A DNA stretch of 20,010 nucleotides from Stutzerimonas stutzeri (GCA_002339675.1 DDKB01000010.1:1-20010), one strand, 5' to 3'; shown: positions 7,601 through 15,962, counted from the first letter of the stretch. The notes: generated by a model from the sequence alone, not told the origin. Numbers and translations: made by a program.

Positions 7601-8436
7601 TTACCGAAACGCGGCGCCGGGCCTTCCTCGGTGCCATGCAAATCGACAGCTGGCTGCCGCGGACCGAGCTGCCGTTCGCGGCACCGTCGCGGCCCGCGCT
7701 GATCCAGCCGATCGAAGCCGTCAGCACGGCTGAACCAGCGGTCGCGCCCGTGCGGCCGCATGAGCCGCAACCGGCCATGCAGCCATCCGCTGCAGATACA
7801 GCTGCAGCCGCACCCGCATCCGCGCCTGCACCCGTGGCCACGCCCGCGGCCGATGCCTTGCGTGCGGTGCTACCACGCGTCGCCGTGCCCGAGCCGAAGC
7901 GCGCGTTGCGTGACACCAAAGCGCCGGCAGCCGAACAGGTCGTGACTGCGCCGCCGCCGCGCTTTGCGCTGCAGTTGCTGCGTGCGGGCAATGTCGTGCT
8001 GCTGGTGGAACTGCCGACCGGGGAATCCTTCCAGAGCCGTGACCCGGCCTATGTGCTGCTCAAGGACATCCTGCGGGCCGCCCGGCTGCCCGACAAGCCG
8101 CAGCAGGTCGGCGATGGCGAGCCGATTCGCTGGCCGCTGTTACACCGCGGCAGCCTGGACCAGGGTGTCGACGCCGCGCGTGACTACGTTCAGGGCGTCG
8201 TGGCAGCCGAACTCGAGGAGATGGGTTGCTCCTGCCTGTGGCTGATCGGTTTGCCGGCGTTGCGGTTCGCCGGTGAGGTCGAAGCGGATGCCTGCTATCG
8301 AGAATTGACGATTGACGGGCTCGGTGTGGCGCTGGCCATGCCGGGGCTGGAACAGCTGATGGAGCAGCCGGCGAGCAAAGCGCAATTGTGGCAAGCCATG
8401 CGTCGCAGCATGCCGCGCTGGGTCGTCGAATTATGA
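7597..8436 (+). CDS. holD: DNA polymerase III psi subunit, divergent HolD
   Basis: This 279-residue protein looks anonymous but fits HolD, the psi subunit that links the clamp loader to chi and SSB. Residues 6-22 (RRRAFLGAMQIDSWLPR) resemble the N-terminal chi-binding segment of E. coli HolD (RR...LGI..W..R). A Pro/Ala-rich linker follows at about 25-120. The folded part begins at VVLLVELP (133-140), and PASKAQLWQAM (258-268) resembles the E. coli ending PTARAALWQQI. holD lies directly upstream of rimI in E. coli, as here, and a cryptic psi subunit is known from pseudomonads. The TTG at 7597 overlaps the leuA TGA and follows AGGTGG. Starting at ATG 7636 would remove most of the conserved N-terminal motif, so TTG is preferred. 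The C-terminal half is larger than in E. coli HolD. Confidence 0.78.
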   Translation: MITETRRRAFLGAMQIDSWLPRTELPFAAPSRPALIQPIEAVSTAEPAVAPVRPHEPQPAMQPSAADTAAAAPASAPAPVATPAADALRAVLPRVAVPEPKRALRDTKAPAAEQVVTAPPPRFALQLLRAGNVVLLVELPTGESFQSRDPAYVLLKDILRAARLPDKPQQVGDGEPIRWPLLHRGSLDQGVDAARDYVQGVVAAELEEMGCSCLWLIGLPALRFAGEVEADACYRELTIDGLGVALAMPGLEQLMEQPASKAQLWQAMRRSMPRWVVEL

Positions 8437-8458
8437 GCGGGAGTCACGAGTCGTACCC

Positions 8459-8911
8459 ATGAATGATGCAGTCAACTTCCGCCCGATGACCGCGGCGGAT
8501 ATCGAGACCGTGCTGAAAATCGAATACGCCGCGTTCAGCCATCCCTGGACGCGCGGCATCTTTACTGACGCCCTAAGCGCTTACGAATGCTGGGTCATGT
8601 TCGAGGGCGAGCAGCAGGTCGGCCATGGCGTGATCAACGTCATCCTCGACGAGGCGCACCTGCTCAATATCACCGTCAAGCCGCAGAGCCAGGGCCGCGG
8701 CCTCGGTCTGCGGCTGCTCGAGCACCTGATGCAGCGGGCGCAAGCACGCGGCGGGCGGGAGTGCTTTCTCGAAGTGCGCGCCAGCAACGCGTCGGCCTAC
8801 CGGCTTTATGAGCGCTACGGTTTCAACGAGGTGGGCCGCCGTCGCGGCTACTATCCCGCGGCGGACGGGCGCGAAGATGCGCTGGTGATGGCCTGTACCC
8901 TGCTCGATTAA
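8459..8911 (+). CDS. rimI: Ribosomal protein S18 alanine N-acetyltransferase RimI
   Basis: RimI transfers acetyl from acetyl-CoA to the N-terminal alanine of ribosomal protein S18 in the cytoplasm. The 150-residue protein is one GNAT domain. It has an early IEYAAFSHPWT segment typical of RimI, then LLNITVKPQSQGRGLG, where QGRGLG is the acetyl-CoA pyrophosphate loop. FLEVRASNASAYRLYERYGF is the classical RimI motif B region, and RRRGYYP follows near the end. It starts 22 bases after the holD stop, with GGGAG in the gap, and the pair conserves the E. coli holD-rimI order. Length is normal. The downstream gap to the convergent gene (8912-9007) shows only short inverted repeats and no clear terminator. 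Confidence 0.92.
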   Translation: MNDAVNFRPMTAADIETVLKIEYAAFSHPWTRGIFTDALSAYECWVMFEGEQQVGHGVINVILDEAHLLNITVKPQSQGRGLGLRLLEHLMQRAQARGGRECFLEVRASNASAYRLYERYGFNEVGRRRGYYPAADGREDALVMACTLLD

Positions 8912-9007
8912 CTGACCTGATCCTTCAGGCCAAACGACTACTCACCGCTGGTCTGGCGGCGTCAACGCAGCAGCTGGCGGCGGCACGCGACGCCACGTGG
9001 CATTGGC

Positions 9008-9544
9008 CTAAGGCTGCCTTTCGCGGCCGGAATCCAGTGGCGCTTCGCCGCTCAGCTCGTCATCGTCGAGTACGTCCTCACCCTCATGCAGCACGGCGTC
9101 ACCGCCGCTGACGCCGGTGTCCGGATCCCCGTCAGCCGGTCCGTCCCAGGGCTTGCCATCCAGCGGATCTCGTCGGGCCGCCTCGGCTTCGTCCAGGTCC
9201 ACGTCGGCACCGATACGGTGTCCGGACACCTCGCTCAGTGCCTGATCGGCCGGCTCGCCGTGGCCGGGTTCGCGGGGGGAACGCGCGCCGTCCTCAGGGA
9301 TCAGCGTTTCCGGCGCCATATCATCCAGCGTGGTGTCGCCATCCGGGACCTCACCGGCGGTCATGCCGGCCTCGGCAGCCCGCTCTGCGGGGAACTGGTC
9401 TTCCACCTCGGTAGCTGGCACTTCATCGCCGATGCGTCCCTTGCGGTCGTCGCGGTGCTGGTCGAAATCGAGCTGCTCGATGGAGCCCATGCGGTCCTCG
9501 GTGTCGTCGATTTCCGTCGGCCGATAGGGTTTGCGATCGTTCAT
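9008..9544 (-). CDS. Acidic, probably disordered protein ('HPr-related' family of pseudomonads)
   Basis: The 178-residue product starts MNDRKPYRPTEIDDTEDRMG. It is dominated by D, E, G, P and R, with no cysteine, no membrane segment, no signal peptide and few large hydrophobic residues, so it is probably unfolded alone. Similar pseudomonad proteins are labelled 'phosphotransferase system, HPr-related', but I see no HPr fold and no phosphorylatable His site. The ATG at 9544 was chosen because AGGAGG lies seven bases upstream; the frame remains open for another 64 codons of promoter-region sequence. It is divergent from otsB-otsA, which may indicate a shared osmotic or stationary-phase stress control. 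Its function is unknown. Confidence 0.75.
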   Translation of the reverse strand: MNDRKPYRPTEIDDTEDRMGSIEQLDFDQHRDDRKGRIGDEVPATEVEDQFPAERAAEAGMTAGEVPDGDTTLDDMAPETLIPEDGARSPREPGHGEPADQALSEVSGHRIGADVDLDEAEAARRDPLDGKPWDGPADGDPDTGVSGGDAVLHEGEDVLDDDELSGEAPLDSGRERQP

Positions 9545-9728
9545 GACAACCTCCTGCTTGAACCTGGGTATTGCTGCTGTGACCCGGGGCACCGGGGAAG
9601 ATTCAGGCCTTCCGCTGGCCGGTTCGGGGTTTATGAACCAAGCTGCTGGGGCTGGCCCGCGGCCCTGCGGTCGGCGCTGGATGGAAAAAATGGCGAACCA
9701 CCGGTAGCGGTCGGGAGTCTCAGAGGAC

Positions 9729-10505
9729 ATGAGCAAAAATAATGATCAATGCGCGACAGAAACGCAGCGCTGCGCTTTTTTCTTCGATGTTGATGGCACC
9801 CTTGCCGAGATCCAGCCGCGCCCCGAGCTGGTGACCATTCCCGCTCGCTCGCTGGCCGCACTGGAGCGACTGGACGCCGATGGCCATCCCGTCGCCGTGG
9901 TATCGGGGCGCCCCATCAGCCAGCTCGACGCGCTGCTTGCCCCGCTTCGATTACCAGCCGCCGGCGTTCACGGCGCCGAGCGCCGCACGGCATCCGGCGA
10001 GCTCTGCCAGCTGGCGCTCGACCAGGCGCTGTTCGACGAGATCCAGCGCGAGTTGGCGCGGGCCTGCGCCGCCCATCCCGGCCTTTCGCTGGAGAACAAG
10101 GGCGTGGCCTTTGCGCTGCACTTTCGCCTCGCCCCGGAACTCGAGGAGACGGCCCGGGCGCTGGCCGAGTACTTCGTCGCACGGCATGGCGATCTGCTTG
10201 CGCTGCAGCCCGGCAAGTGCGTGTTCGAACTCAAGCCGCGCGGTGCCAGCAAGGGCGAGGTCATCCGTACCTTCATGCAGGAGGCGCCGTTCGCCGGCCG
10301 CATCCCGGTTTTCCTCGGTGACGACCTGACCGACGAGGCGGGCTTCCAGGTGGTCAACGAGCTGGGCGGCATCACCATCAAGGTCGGCACCGGCGCGACC
10401 GAAGCCCGGCATCGCCTGGCGTCCGTAGAGGCTGTCACGGCCTGGCTCGATGAGCTGTCACGCAGCCGCACATTGCCGGACGGCCATTACACCCACACAG
10501 ACTGA
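9729..10505 (+). CDS. otsB: Trehalose-6-phosphate phosphatase
   Basis: OtsB removes phosphate from trehalose-6-phosphate, the second step of the OtsA/OtsB route to the compatible solute trehalose. The 258-residue HAD-superfamily protein has motif I FFFDVDGTLA with nucleophile D20 and acid D22. Motif II is AVVSGRP near 56-62, the conserved GVHGAE lies near 78-83, and motif IV is GDDLTDEAGF from 197. The lysine of GASKGEVIR is the probable motif III. The ATG follows GAGG by four bases. The stop is 13 bases before otsA, giving an otsB-otsA operon as in enterics. The gap upstream (9545-9728) must hold the promoter, but I found no convincing boxes. Confidence 0.93.
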   Translation: MSKNNDQCATETQRCAFFFDVDGTLAEIQPRPELVTIPARSLAALERLDADGHPVAVVSGRPISQLDALLAPLRLPAAGVHGAERRTASGELCQLALDQALFDEIQRELARACAAHPGLSLENKGVAFALHFRLAPELEETARALAEYFVARHGDLLALQPGKCVFELKPRGASKGEVIRTFMQEAPFAGRIPVFLGDDLTDEAGFQVVNELGGITIKVGTGATEARHRLASVEAVTAWLDELSRSRTLPDGHYTHTD

Positions 10506-10518
10506 AGCGAGAAGACTC

Positions 10519-11928
10519 ATGAGCCGACTAGTGGTGGTGTCCAACCGCGTAGCGCCGATCAAGCCGGGCAAGGTCGCGGCCGGCGGGCTTGCCGTAGGCG
10601 TGTACGACGCGTTGCGCCAGGCTGGCGGCATCTGGTTCGGCTGGAGCGGGGATGTCGGCAGCGCGCCGCAGACCAACACCGAGACCATCGGCAATATCAC
10701 CTACGTGACGATGGGCCTGACCAAGCAGGATTACGACCAGTACTACCGCGGGTTCTCCAATGCCACCCTCTGGCCGATCTTTCATTACCGGATTGACCTG
10801 GCCCGCTACAACCGCCAGGAATACGAAGGCTACCGGCGGGTCAACGCCATGCTGGCCGAAAAGCTCAAGCCGCTGCTCAAGCCCGACGACATCATCTGGA
10901 TCCATGACTACCACCTGATCCCGTTCGCCGAGGCGTGCCGCCAGCTGGGTATTCGCAACCGCATCGGTTTCTTCCTGCACATTCCCTTTCCGCCGCCGGA
11001 AATCCTCACCGTCATTCCGCCGCACAATGAGCTGCTCAAGACGCTGTGCTTCTACGACCTTATCGGTTTTCAAACCGAGACCGATCGCCTTGCCTTCCAG
11101 GACTACATGACCCGCGAAGTGCGCGGGGTTCTCGAAAGCGACGGCAGCCTGACGGCCTACGGTCAGAACTTCCGGGCCGGGGTCTACCCGATCGGCGTGG
11201 TGCCCGACGAGATCCAGGAGCTGGCCGAGTCCTACAAGGGGCGCACTCGACCCATGCGCCGCACCACCGACGTGGCGCGCAAGAAGATCATCAGCGTCGA
11301 TCGGCTCGACTATTCCAAAGGCTTGGTTGAGCGGTTCGCGGCCTACCAGGCGTTTCTCGAGCGCTATCCGGAGCACCGCCGGGCCGTCGAATTCATCCAG
11401 ATCGCGCCGACGTCCCGCTCGGACGTCAAGACCTACCAGCACATTCGCCAGCAGCTCGAGAGCGCCGCGGGGCACATCAACGGCTGGCTGTCGGATCTGG
11501 ACTGGACGCCCCTGCATTACCTGAACAAGAGTCATGACCGCCGTGCCCTGATGGGCCTGTTCCGTCAGGCGGACATCGGCTTTGTCACGCCGCTGCGCGA
11601 CGGCATGAACCTGGTGGCCAAGGAATACGTCGCCTCGCAGGACCCGGAAGATCCGGGTGTGCTGGTGCTGTCGCGCTTCGCCGGGGCGGCGCGCGAGCTG
11701 ACCTCGGCGCTGATCATCAACCCCTACGACTGCATCGGCATGGCCGAAGCGTTGGACCGTGCCATGCGGATGTCCCTGACAGAGCGCAAGGACCGCTACG
11801 AGCACATGATGCGCGCCATTCGTGCAGCGGATCTCGATGCCTGGCGGGACAATTTCCTGCGCGACCTTCGAGCGTTCTCCTCCCGCCCGCGCGCAGAAGT
11901 CCCTTCGAACCCGTTGTTTACCGTCTGA
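10519..11928 (+). CDS. otsA: Alpha,alpha-trehalose-phosphate synthase (UDP-forming)
   Basis: OtsA joins glucose from UDP-glucose to glucose-6-phosphate, giving trehalose-6-phosphate (GT20 family, cytoplasmic). The 469-residue protein closely follows E. coli OtsA: MSRLVVVSNR with R10, AGGLAVG (21-27), WFGWSG (39-44), Y76, LWPIFHYR with W85, IHDYH with D130, FFLHIPFP with H154, and SVDRLDYSKGL, whose R and K bind the UDP phosphates. PLRDGMNLVAKEYV follows towards the C-terminus. The start was set at the ATG matching the E. coli N-terminus; in-frame codons upstream overlap otsB and are discounted. GCGAGAAG precedes it. All recognised active-site residues are present, so activity is expected. Confidence 0.95.
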   Translation: MSRLVVVSNRVAPIKPGKVAAGGLAVGVYDALRQAGGIWFGWSGDVGSAPQTNTETIGNITYVTMGLTKQDYDQYYRGFSNATLWPIFHYRIDLARYNRQEYEGYRRVNAMLAEKLKPLLKPDDIIWIHDYHLIPFAEACRQLGIRNRIGFFLHIPFPPPEILTVIPPHNELLKTLCFYDLIGFQTETDRLAFQDYMTREVRGVLESDGSLTAYGQNFRAGVYPIGVVPDEIQELAESYKGRTRPMRRTTDVARKKIISVDRLDYSKGLVERFAAYQAFLERYPEHRRAVEFIQIAPTSRSDVKTYQHIRQQLESAAGHINGWLSDLDWTPLHYLNKSHDRRALMGLFRQADIGFVTPLRDGMNLVAKEYVASQDPEDPGVLVLSRFAGAARELTSALIINPYDCIGMAEALDRAMRMSLTERKDRYEHMMRAIRAADLDAWRDNFLRDLRAFSSRPRAEVPSNPLFTV

Positions 11929-12003
11929 AGCTGTGACGCGCCGGTGCGCCCGCTTGTCATAATCCCGAGCGGTCCATAACGTTTCGCAAGAGAAGGGTAG
12001 GCG

Positions 12004-12651
12004 ATGAGCAACGATCTTCAGCAGTTAATCGAGAACAACGCGCGTTGGGCCGAAGCCATCCTCGAGGAAGATCCTGACTTCTTTACCAAACTGGCCAAGC
12101 AGCAGGTTCCCGAATACCTTTGGATCGGGTGCTCGGACGCCCGTGTGCCCGCCAACGAAATCGTCGGCATGTTGCCGGGCGATCTGTTCGTTCACCGCAA
12201 CGTCGCCAACGTTGTCCTGCACACCGACCTCAATTGCCTGTCGGTGATCCAGTACGCGGTGGACGTGCTCAAGGTCAAACACATCCTCGTCACCGGTCAC
12301 TATGGCTGTGGTGGTGTACGCGCCTCGATGCGCGACGACCAGCTCGGCCTGATCGACGGTTGGCTGCGCACCATTCGCGACCTGTACTACGAACATCGCG
12401 AGCATATCGCCAGCTTCCCGACGGAGGAGGCGCAGGTTGACCGTCTGTGCGAGCTCAACGTGATCCAGCAGGTGGCCAACGTCAGTCACACCACGATCGT
12501 CCAGAACGCCTGGCACCGGGGCCAACCGCTGTCGGTGCATGGCTGCATCTATGGCATCAAGGACGGCATCTGGAAAAACCTCAACGTCACCATCAGTGGC
12601 CTGGACCAACTGCCGCCGCAATACCGCCTGCGCCCGTTCCGGCCGGTCTGA
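12004..12651 (+). CDS. can: Beta-class carbonic anhydrase
   Basis: This enzyme interconverts CO2 and bicarbonate in the cytoplasm, supplying bicarbonate for carboxylases and buffering pH. The 215-residue length matches the Can (YadF) type. Zinc ligands are C43, H99 and C102 (IGCSDAR, TGHYGCGG), and D45-R47 form the catalytic dyad; the allosteric-type HRNVANVV segment is at 64-71. The start has AGAAGGG upstream. The stop overlaps the next start by one base (TGATG), so the EamA gene is probably translationally coupled. The 75-bp gap after otsA contains CATAAT, a possible -10 box, but no sure -35. Confidence 0.94.
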   Translation: MSNDLQQLIENNARWAEAILEEDPDFFTKLAKQQVPEYLWIGCSDARVPANEIVGMLPGDLFVHRNVANVVLHTDLNCLSVIQYAVDVLKVKHILVTGHYGCGGVRASMRDDQLGLIDGWLRTIRDLYYEHREHIASFPTEEAQVDRLCELNVIQQVANVSHTTIVQNAWHRGQPLSVHGCIYGIKDGIWKNLNVTISGLDQLPPQYRLRPFRPV

Positions 12652-13562
12652 TGCCGACACGTAACGCTTGGGCCTTTGGCGGCCTGCTGCTCGCCGTGCT
12701 CTGCTGGAGCGGCAACGCGCTGGTGGCGCGGGCCTTTCACAACGCCATTCCGCCGCTGACCCTGTCGTTCTGGCGCTGGGTGCTTGCCACCTGCCTGTTG
12801 CTGCCGTTCGTGGCGCGGTCCATCTGGACGCATCGGGCAGCCTTGCGCGCGGCGGGCTGGCGGCTGCCCATCGTCGCGGCGCTGGGGATCAGCAGCTACA
12901 ACTCGCTGTTGTACTCCGCCGCGCAAAGCACCGAAGCCATCAACCTGACGTTGGTAAATACCTGTCTGCCGTTGTTCACGTTTATTGGTGGCGGGCTGCT
13001 GCTGGGCGAGTGGCCGGCGCGGCGTGCCTGGTTCGGCATGGCCATCGCCGCGGGTGGCCTGGTCTACCTGATCAGCCGTGGCAGTTGGGCGGCATTCAGC
13101 AGCCTGTCGTTCCAGGCGGGCGACCTGATCATGCTGGTGGCGGTGCTGGTCTGGGCGCTCTACACCCTGTCTCTGCGGCGCTGGGCCCATTTCCTCCAAG
13201 TGCCGCCCTTGACCCTGCTGGGTGTGCTGATGCTGCTGGGCACACCGCTGATCCTGCCGTTCTACCTGTTCGAATTCAGCCATGTCGGTGGCTTCACACC
13301 GAGTCTGACCAACCTCAGCGTGATTGCCTACACCGCGATTTTCGCCTCGCTGGTCGCCTATCTGTCCTGGAACCACGGCGTCAAAACCGTTGGCGCGGCG
13401 AAGGCGGCGATGGCGACCTACCTGATGCCAGTATTCACCGCGATACTCGGCTGGCTGCTGCTGGGCGAGGGCCTGCAGACCTTCCACTGGATCGGCGGCG
13501 GGCTGATTTTTGCGGGCCTGCTGCTGGCGACCTGGACCACGGCGCGTCCCTCGACCCGCTAG
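12651..13562 (+). CDS. EamA/DMT-family inner-membrane transporter
   Basis: The 303-residue product has about ten hydrophobic segments in two homologous halves, each an EamA repeat. The first half opens with AFGGLLLAVLCWSGNALVAR. The second starts near AGDLIMLVAVLVWALYTLSLRRW, and the last helix ends in GGGLIFAGLLLATW. This is the drug/metabolite transporter superfamily, whose members usually export amino acids or other small metabolites; no substrate can be read from the sequence. The ATG overlaps the can stop as TGATG. A longer in-frame extension would lie inside can and is rejected. Only 15 bases separate its stop from the convergent LysR gene, leaving no room for a full terminator between them. 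Confidence 0.88.
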   Translation: MPTRNAWAFGGLLLAVLCWSGNALVARAFHNAIPPLTLSFWRWVLATCLLLPFVARSIWTHRAALRAAGWRLPIVAALGISSYNSLLYSAAQSTEAINLTLVNTCLPLFTFIGGGLLLGEWPARRAWFGMAIAAGGLVYLISRGSWAAFSSLSFQAGDLIMLVAVLVWALYTLSLRRWAHFLQVPPLTLLGVLMLLGTPLILPFYLFEFSHVGGFTPSLTNLSVIAYTAIFASLVAYLSWNHGVKTVGAAKAAMATYLMPVFTAILGWLLLGEGLQTFHWIGGGLIFAGLLLATWTTARPSTR

Positions 13563-13577
13563 TACCGCTTCTTCGAC

Positions 13578-14507
13578 TCAATCCTCGAGCTGCTGGGCGC
13601 GGTATTCCTTGGCCAGTCGCCGCGCCAGCGCAATGAAGTTCTGCAGCGCCGGCGACTGATTGAACTCGCGGCACACGAGGGTTAGCGGCGCGACCAGCCG
13701 TGGGCGGGCGCCGACAATGCGTCGGTAGACCACGCTTTCCCGGTGGATGTCGCGCATGGACGCCGGTACCACTGAGATCCCTTCACCGGCGGCGACCAGG
13801 CTGACGTTGGTCAGCATCCGCTCCACCTCGAAGGCCACCCGCGGCTCGAAGCCGGCCGCTTGGCAGGCGTGCAGCAGGTTGGCGTACATGCCTGGTGCGC
13901 CGGGGCGGCGCACGAGAATGAACGGCTCGTCACGGACTGCCAGCAAATCCACGGCGTCGGGATAGTCGGTCAACACGGGATGCCCGATCGGTAGCACCAA
14001 CAGCAGTTCTTCGACCAGCAGCCGGTGGAACTCGATACCCGCGGGACGACTGACGGGCGCGCGGAGGATCCCGACCTCCAGCTGTCCGGCACTGGCGCGT
14101 TCGGTCAGGCGGCCGGCGGCGTTGCCCTCGTCCAGGGTGATCGCGACTGCCGGATACCGCTCGCGGTAGGCGCGGATGACCCGTGGGATCAACGGATGCG
14201 CCGCCGCCGAGGAGGTGAAACCGATGCTCAGCGTGCCCTCAACCCCGCCAGCGACCCGAGCGGCCCGGCGCGCGCCGTCCGTTACCCGCGCCAGGATCGC
14301 CTTGGCTTCTTCGAGAAACACGGCGCCACCGGTGGTCAGGTCCACTCCTTTGGGATGGCGCTTGAACAGCTCGAAGCCGAGTTCATCCTCCAGAGCGCGA
14401 ATCTGCTGGCTCAGCGGCGGCTGCTGCATGTTCAGGCGTGCCGCCGCGCGGGTGAAATGCCTCTCCTCGGCGACCATGACGAAATAGCGGAGGTGGCGAA
14501 GTTCCAT
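13578..14507 (-). CDS. LysR-family transcriptional regulator
   Basis: The 309-residue length is normal for the family. The N-terminal winged helix-turn-helix is clear: MELRHLRYFVMVAEERHFTR followed by AAARLNMQQPPLSQQIRAL and ELFKRHPKG, closest in style to the BenM/CatM/AlsR group. A linker helix and a periplasmic-binding-like effector domain fill residues 90-300. Extra codons upstream of the ATG at 14507 do not resemble LysR and are discounted. It is divergent from the DctA-like transporter, the usual arrangement for a LysR regulator and its target. The effector may therefore be a carboxylate handled by the porin-lyase-transporter cluster; that is inference. Confidence 0.92.
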   Translation of the reverse strand: MELRHLRYFVMVAEERHFTRAAARLNMQQPPLSQQIRALEDELGFELFKRHPKGVDLTTGGAVFLEEAKAILARVTDGARRAARVAGGVEGTLSIGFTSSAAAHPLIPRVIRAYRERYPAVAITLDEGNAAGRLTERASAGQLEVGILRAPVSRPAGIEFHRLLVEELLLVLPIGHPVLTDYPDAVDLLAVRDEPFILVRRPGAPGMYANLLHACQAAGFEPRVAFEVERMLTNVSLVAAGEGISVVPASMRDIHRESVVYRRIVGARPRLVAPLTLVCREFNQSPALQNFIALARRLAKEYRAQQLED

Positions 14508-14593
14508 ATGACGGCGTCCTGCTCGGCGCTCCCCAGTGCGTTCGACTGACGAGTCGCCTTGATGGGGTAGGATACGGGGCACTGAAGCGACTC

Positions 14594-14684
14594 GCAGCCT
14601 GTGAAAAAACTGCCTACGTTGGCAATTCTTGGTTAAAGGCACCTCGTCTTGTCTGCCTCGTCTGCGTTTTTTTCAACAGCCTGC
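14594..14684. repeat. MITE-like palindromic element
   Basis: The ends of this 91-bp segment are imperfect inverted repeats: GCAGCCTGTGAAAAAAC at 14594-14610 and GTTTTTTTCAACAGCCTGC at 14666-14684. They carry no gene between them. Ends reading GCAGgCTGTTGAAAAAA are the kind of terminal repeat found on small non-autonomous elements in pseudomonads. No target duplication is obvious. It sits between divergent lysR and the transporter gene, so it may have altered the promoter region. The T-run in the right arm could also act in termination. Confidence 0.6.
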
Positions 14685-14711
14685 CAAAACAACAACATCG
14701 CTCGGCGGCCC

Positions 14712-15962
14712 ATGATTCTAGCCAAGCTGTACCGCAACGACACCGCTCTTATCCTGATCGCGATTGCCCTGGGGCTGTCGCTCGGCATCCTGCGGCCGGA
14801 GCTGGCGGTCCAGATGAAACCGCTCAGCGACGCCTTCCTCGGCGTGATCGGTCGCGCGGTGCCTCTGGTGATGTTCGTGCTGGTCGCCTCGGCGGTGTCG
14901 GCGTTCGGTGAACGCGGGCAGCACACCCGCTGCGCCGGTCGGGTGGTGGTTTATTTCTTGGTAATGGCCGTCTTCTCGCTGATCACCGGTGCGGGTGTAG
15001 GCATGCTGCTGGCGCCCGGTGCCGAGGCCTCGTCACTGAGCACCTCGACCGTGCGCGTTATGAGCGATCTGCCCACCGCGGTGCTGACCAGTCTGGCGCA
15101 GGTCGTCAGTCATACGTTCATCCTTCCGGTGGTGTTGGCCGCGTTGCTGTTCGGCCTCGGGCTGGGTTGGGCGGGCGATACGGGCGAGCCGCTGCGGCGC
15201 CGCTTGGATACCGCGGTGGCGTGGCTGCTCAAGGCGCTGCGCATGGTGCTTCGATTCGCACCCTTGGCCGCATTCGGCGCGATGGCCTACACCGTTGGCC
15301 GATACGAACCGGCCTCCGCCTGGCCGTTGCTCAAGTTTGTCGGTACCGTCTATTTCGCCTGCGGTTTGTTCATTGCTGTTGCCCTCGGCGTTGTCGCCAG
15401 GCTGGCCGGCGTCGGTTTGTTTCGACTCATCGCCTACATCCGGGACGAGCTCTGTCTGGTCGCGTTCACCGGTGCGTCGGTGGCCGCGGTGCCGGGCCTG
15501 ATCGAAAAACTCGAGCGCGCGGGATGTGCCCGTCGTGTGGTGCGGCTGGTGCTCAGTACCGGCTACACCTTCAATCTGGCGGGTTCGAACATCTATGTGG
15601 CCTGCGCGGCGGTATTCCTGGCGCAGCTCGCCGGTGTCACCCTCGATGGTGCGCATGTCTTGAGCCTGTTGCTGGTGGCGCTGCTGACGTCGCTGGGCTC
15701 GACCAGCGCGGCGGGTTCGGCCTTCCTGACGCTGACCGCCACGGTTGCCGGCCTGAATCTGGTGCCGCTGGAAGCGCTCGGCCTGTTGCTTGGCGTCGAG
15801 CGGTTGATGAAGTGTCGCTCGCTGACCAATGTGATTGGCAATGCGTTGGCCTGCATGGTGATTTCAGCCTGGAGCGGTGCGCTGGATCGCACCGCGTTGC
15901 GCGAGGCGCTGATGCCCCGTCGGCAGGCAGCGTTTCCCGGCGCGGTGGTCGGGAAACGCTGA
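14712..15962 (+). CDS. DctA/DAACS-family carboxylate:cation symporter, divergent member
   Basis: The 416-residue protein has 8-10 hydrophobic segments and the C-terminal landmarks of the dicarboxylate/amino acid:cation symporters: LSTGYTFNLAGSNIYV (282-296), a re-entrant loop around TSLGSTSAAGSAFL (326-339) and MKCRSLTNVIGNALA (366-380). Key positions differ from DctA/GltP. The serine-rich HP1 motif is AFTGASVAAVP (251-261), NxDGT is NLAGS (288-292), so the cation-site Asp is Ala, and the TM8 Asp-Arg stretch reads VERLMKCR (362-369). Transport of a carboxylate is likely; the ion and substrate are uncertain. The ATG at 14712 gives a normal N-terminus but has only a weak ribosome site. It is divergent from lysR and converges on the lyase with a 14-base gap. 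Confidence 0.8.
   Translation: MILAKLYRNDTALILIAIALGLSLGILRPELAVQMKPLSDAFLGVIGRAVPLVMFVLVASAVSAFGERGQHTRCAGRVVVYFLVMAVFSLITGAGVGMLLAPGAEASSLSTSTVRVMSDLPTAVLTSLAQVVSHTFILPVVLAALLFGLGLGWAGDTGEPLRRRLDTAVAWLLKALRMVLRFAPLAAFGAMAYTVGRYEPASAWPLLKFVGTVYFACGLFIAVALGVVARLAGVGLFRLIAYIRDELCLVAFTGASVAAVPGLIEKLERAGCARRVVRLVLSTGYTFNLAGSNIYVACAAVFLAQLAGVTLDGAHVLSLLLVALLTSLGSTSAAGSAFLTLTATVAGLNLVPLEALGLLLGVERLMKCRSLTNVIGNALACMVISAWSGALDRTALREALMPRRQAAFPGAVVGKR

Noticed and set aside
9695..9724. AlgU-like promoter (GAACC, 18 bases, TCTCA) before otsB
   Set aside because: It would start transcription almost on the otsB start codon and leave no leader for the ribosome site.
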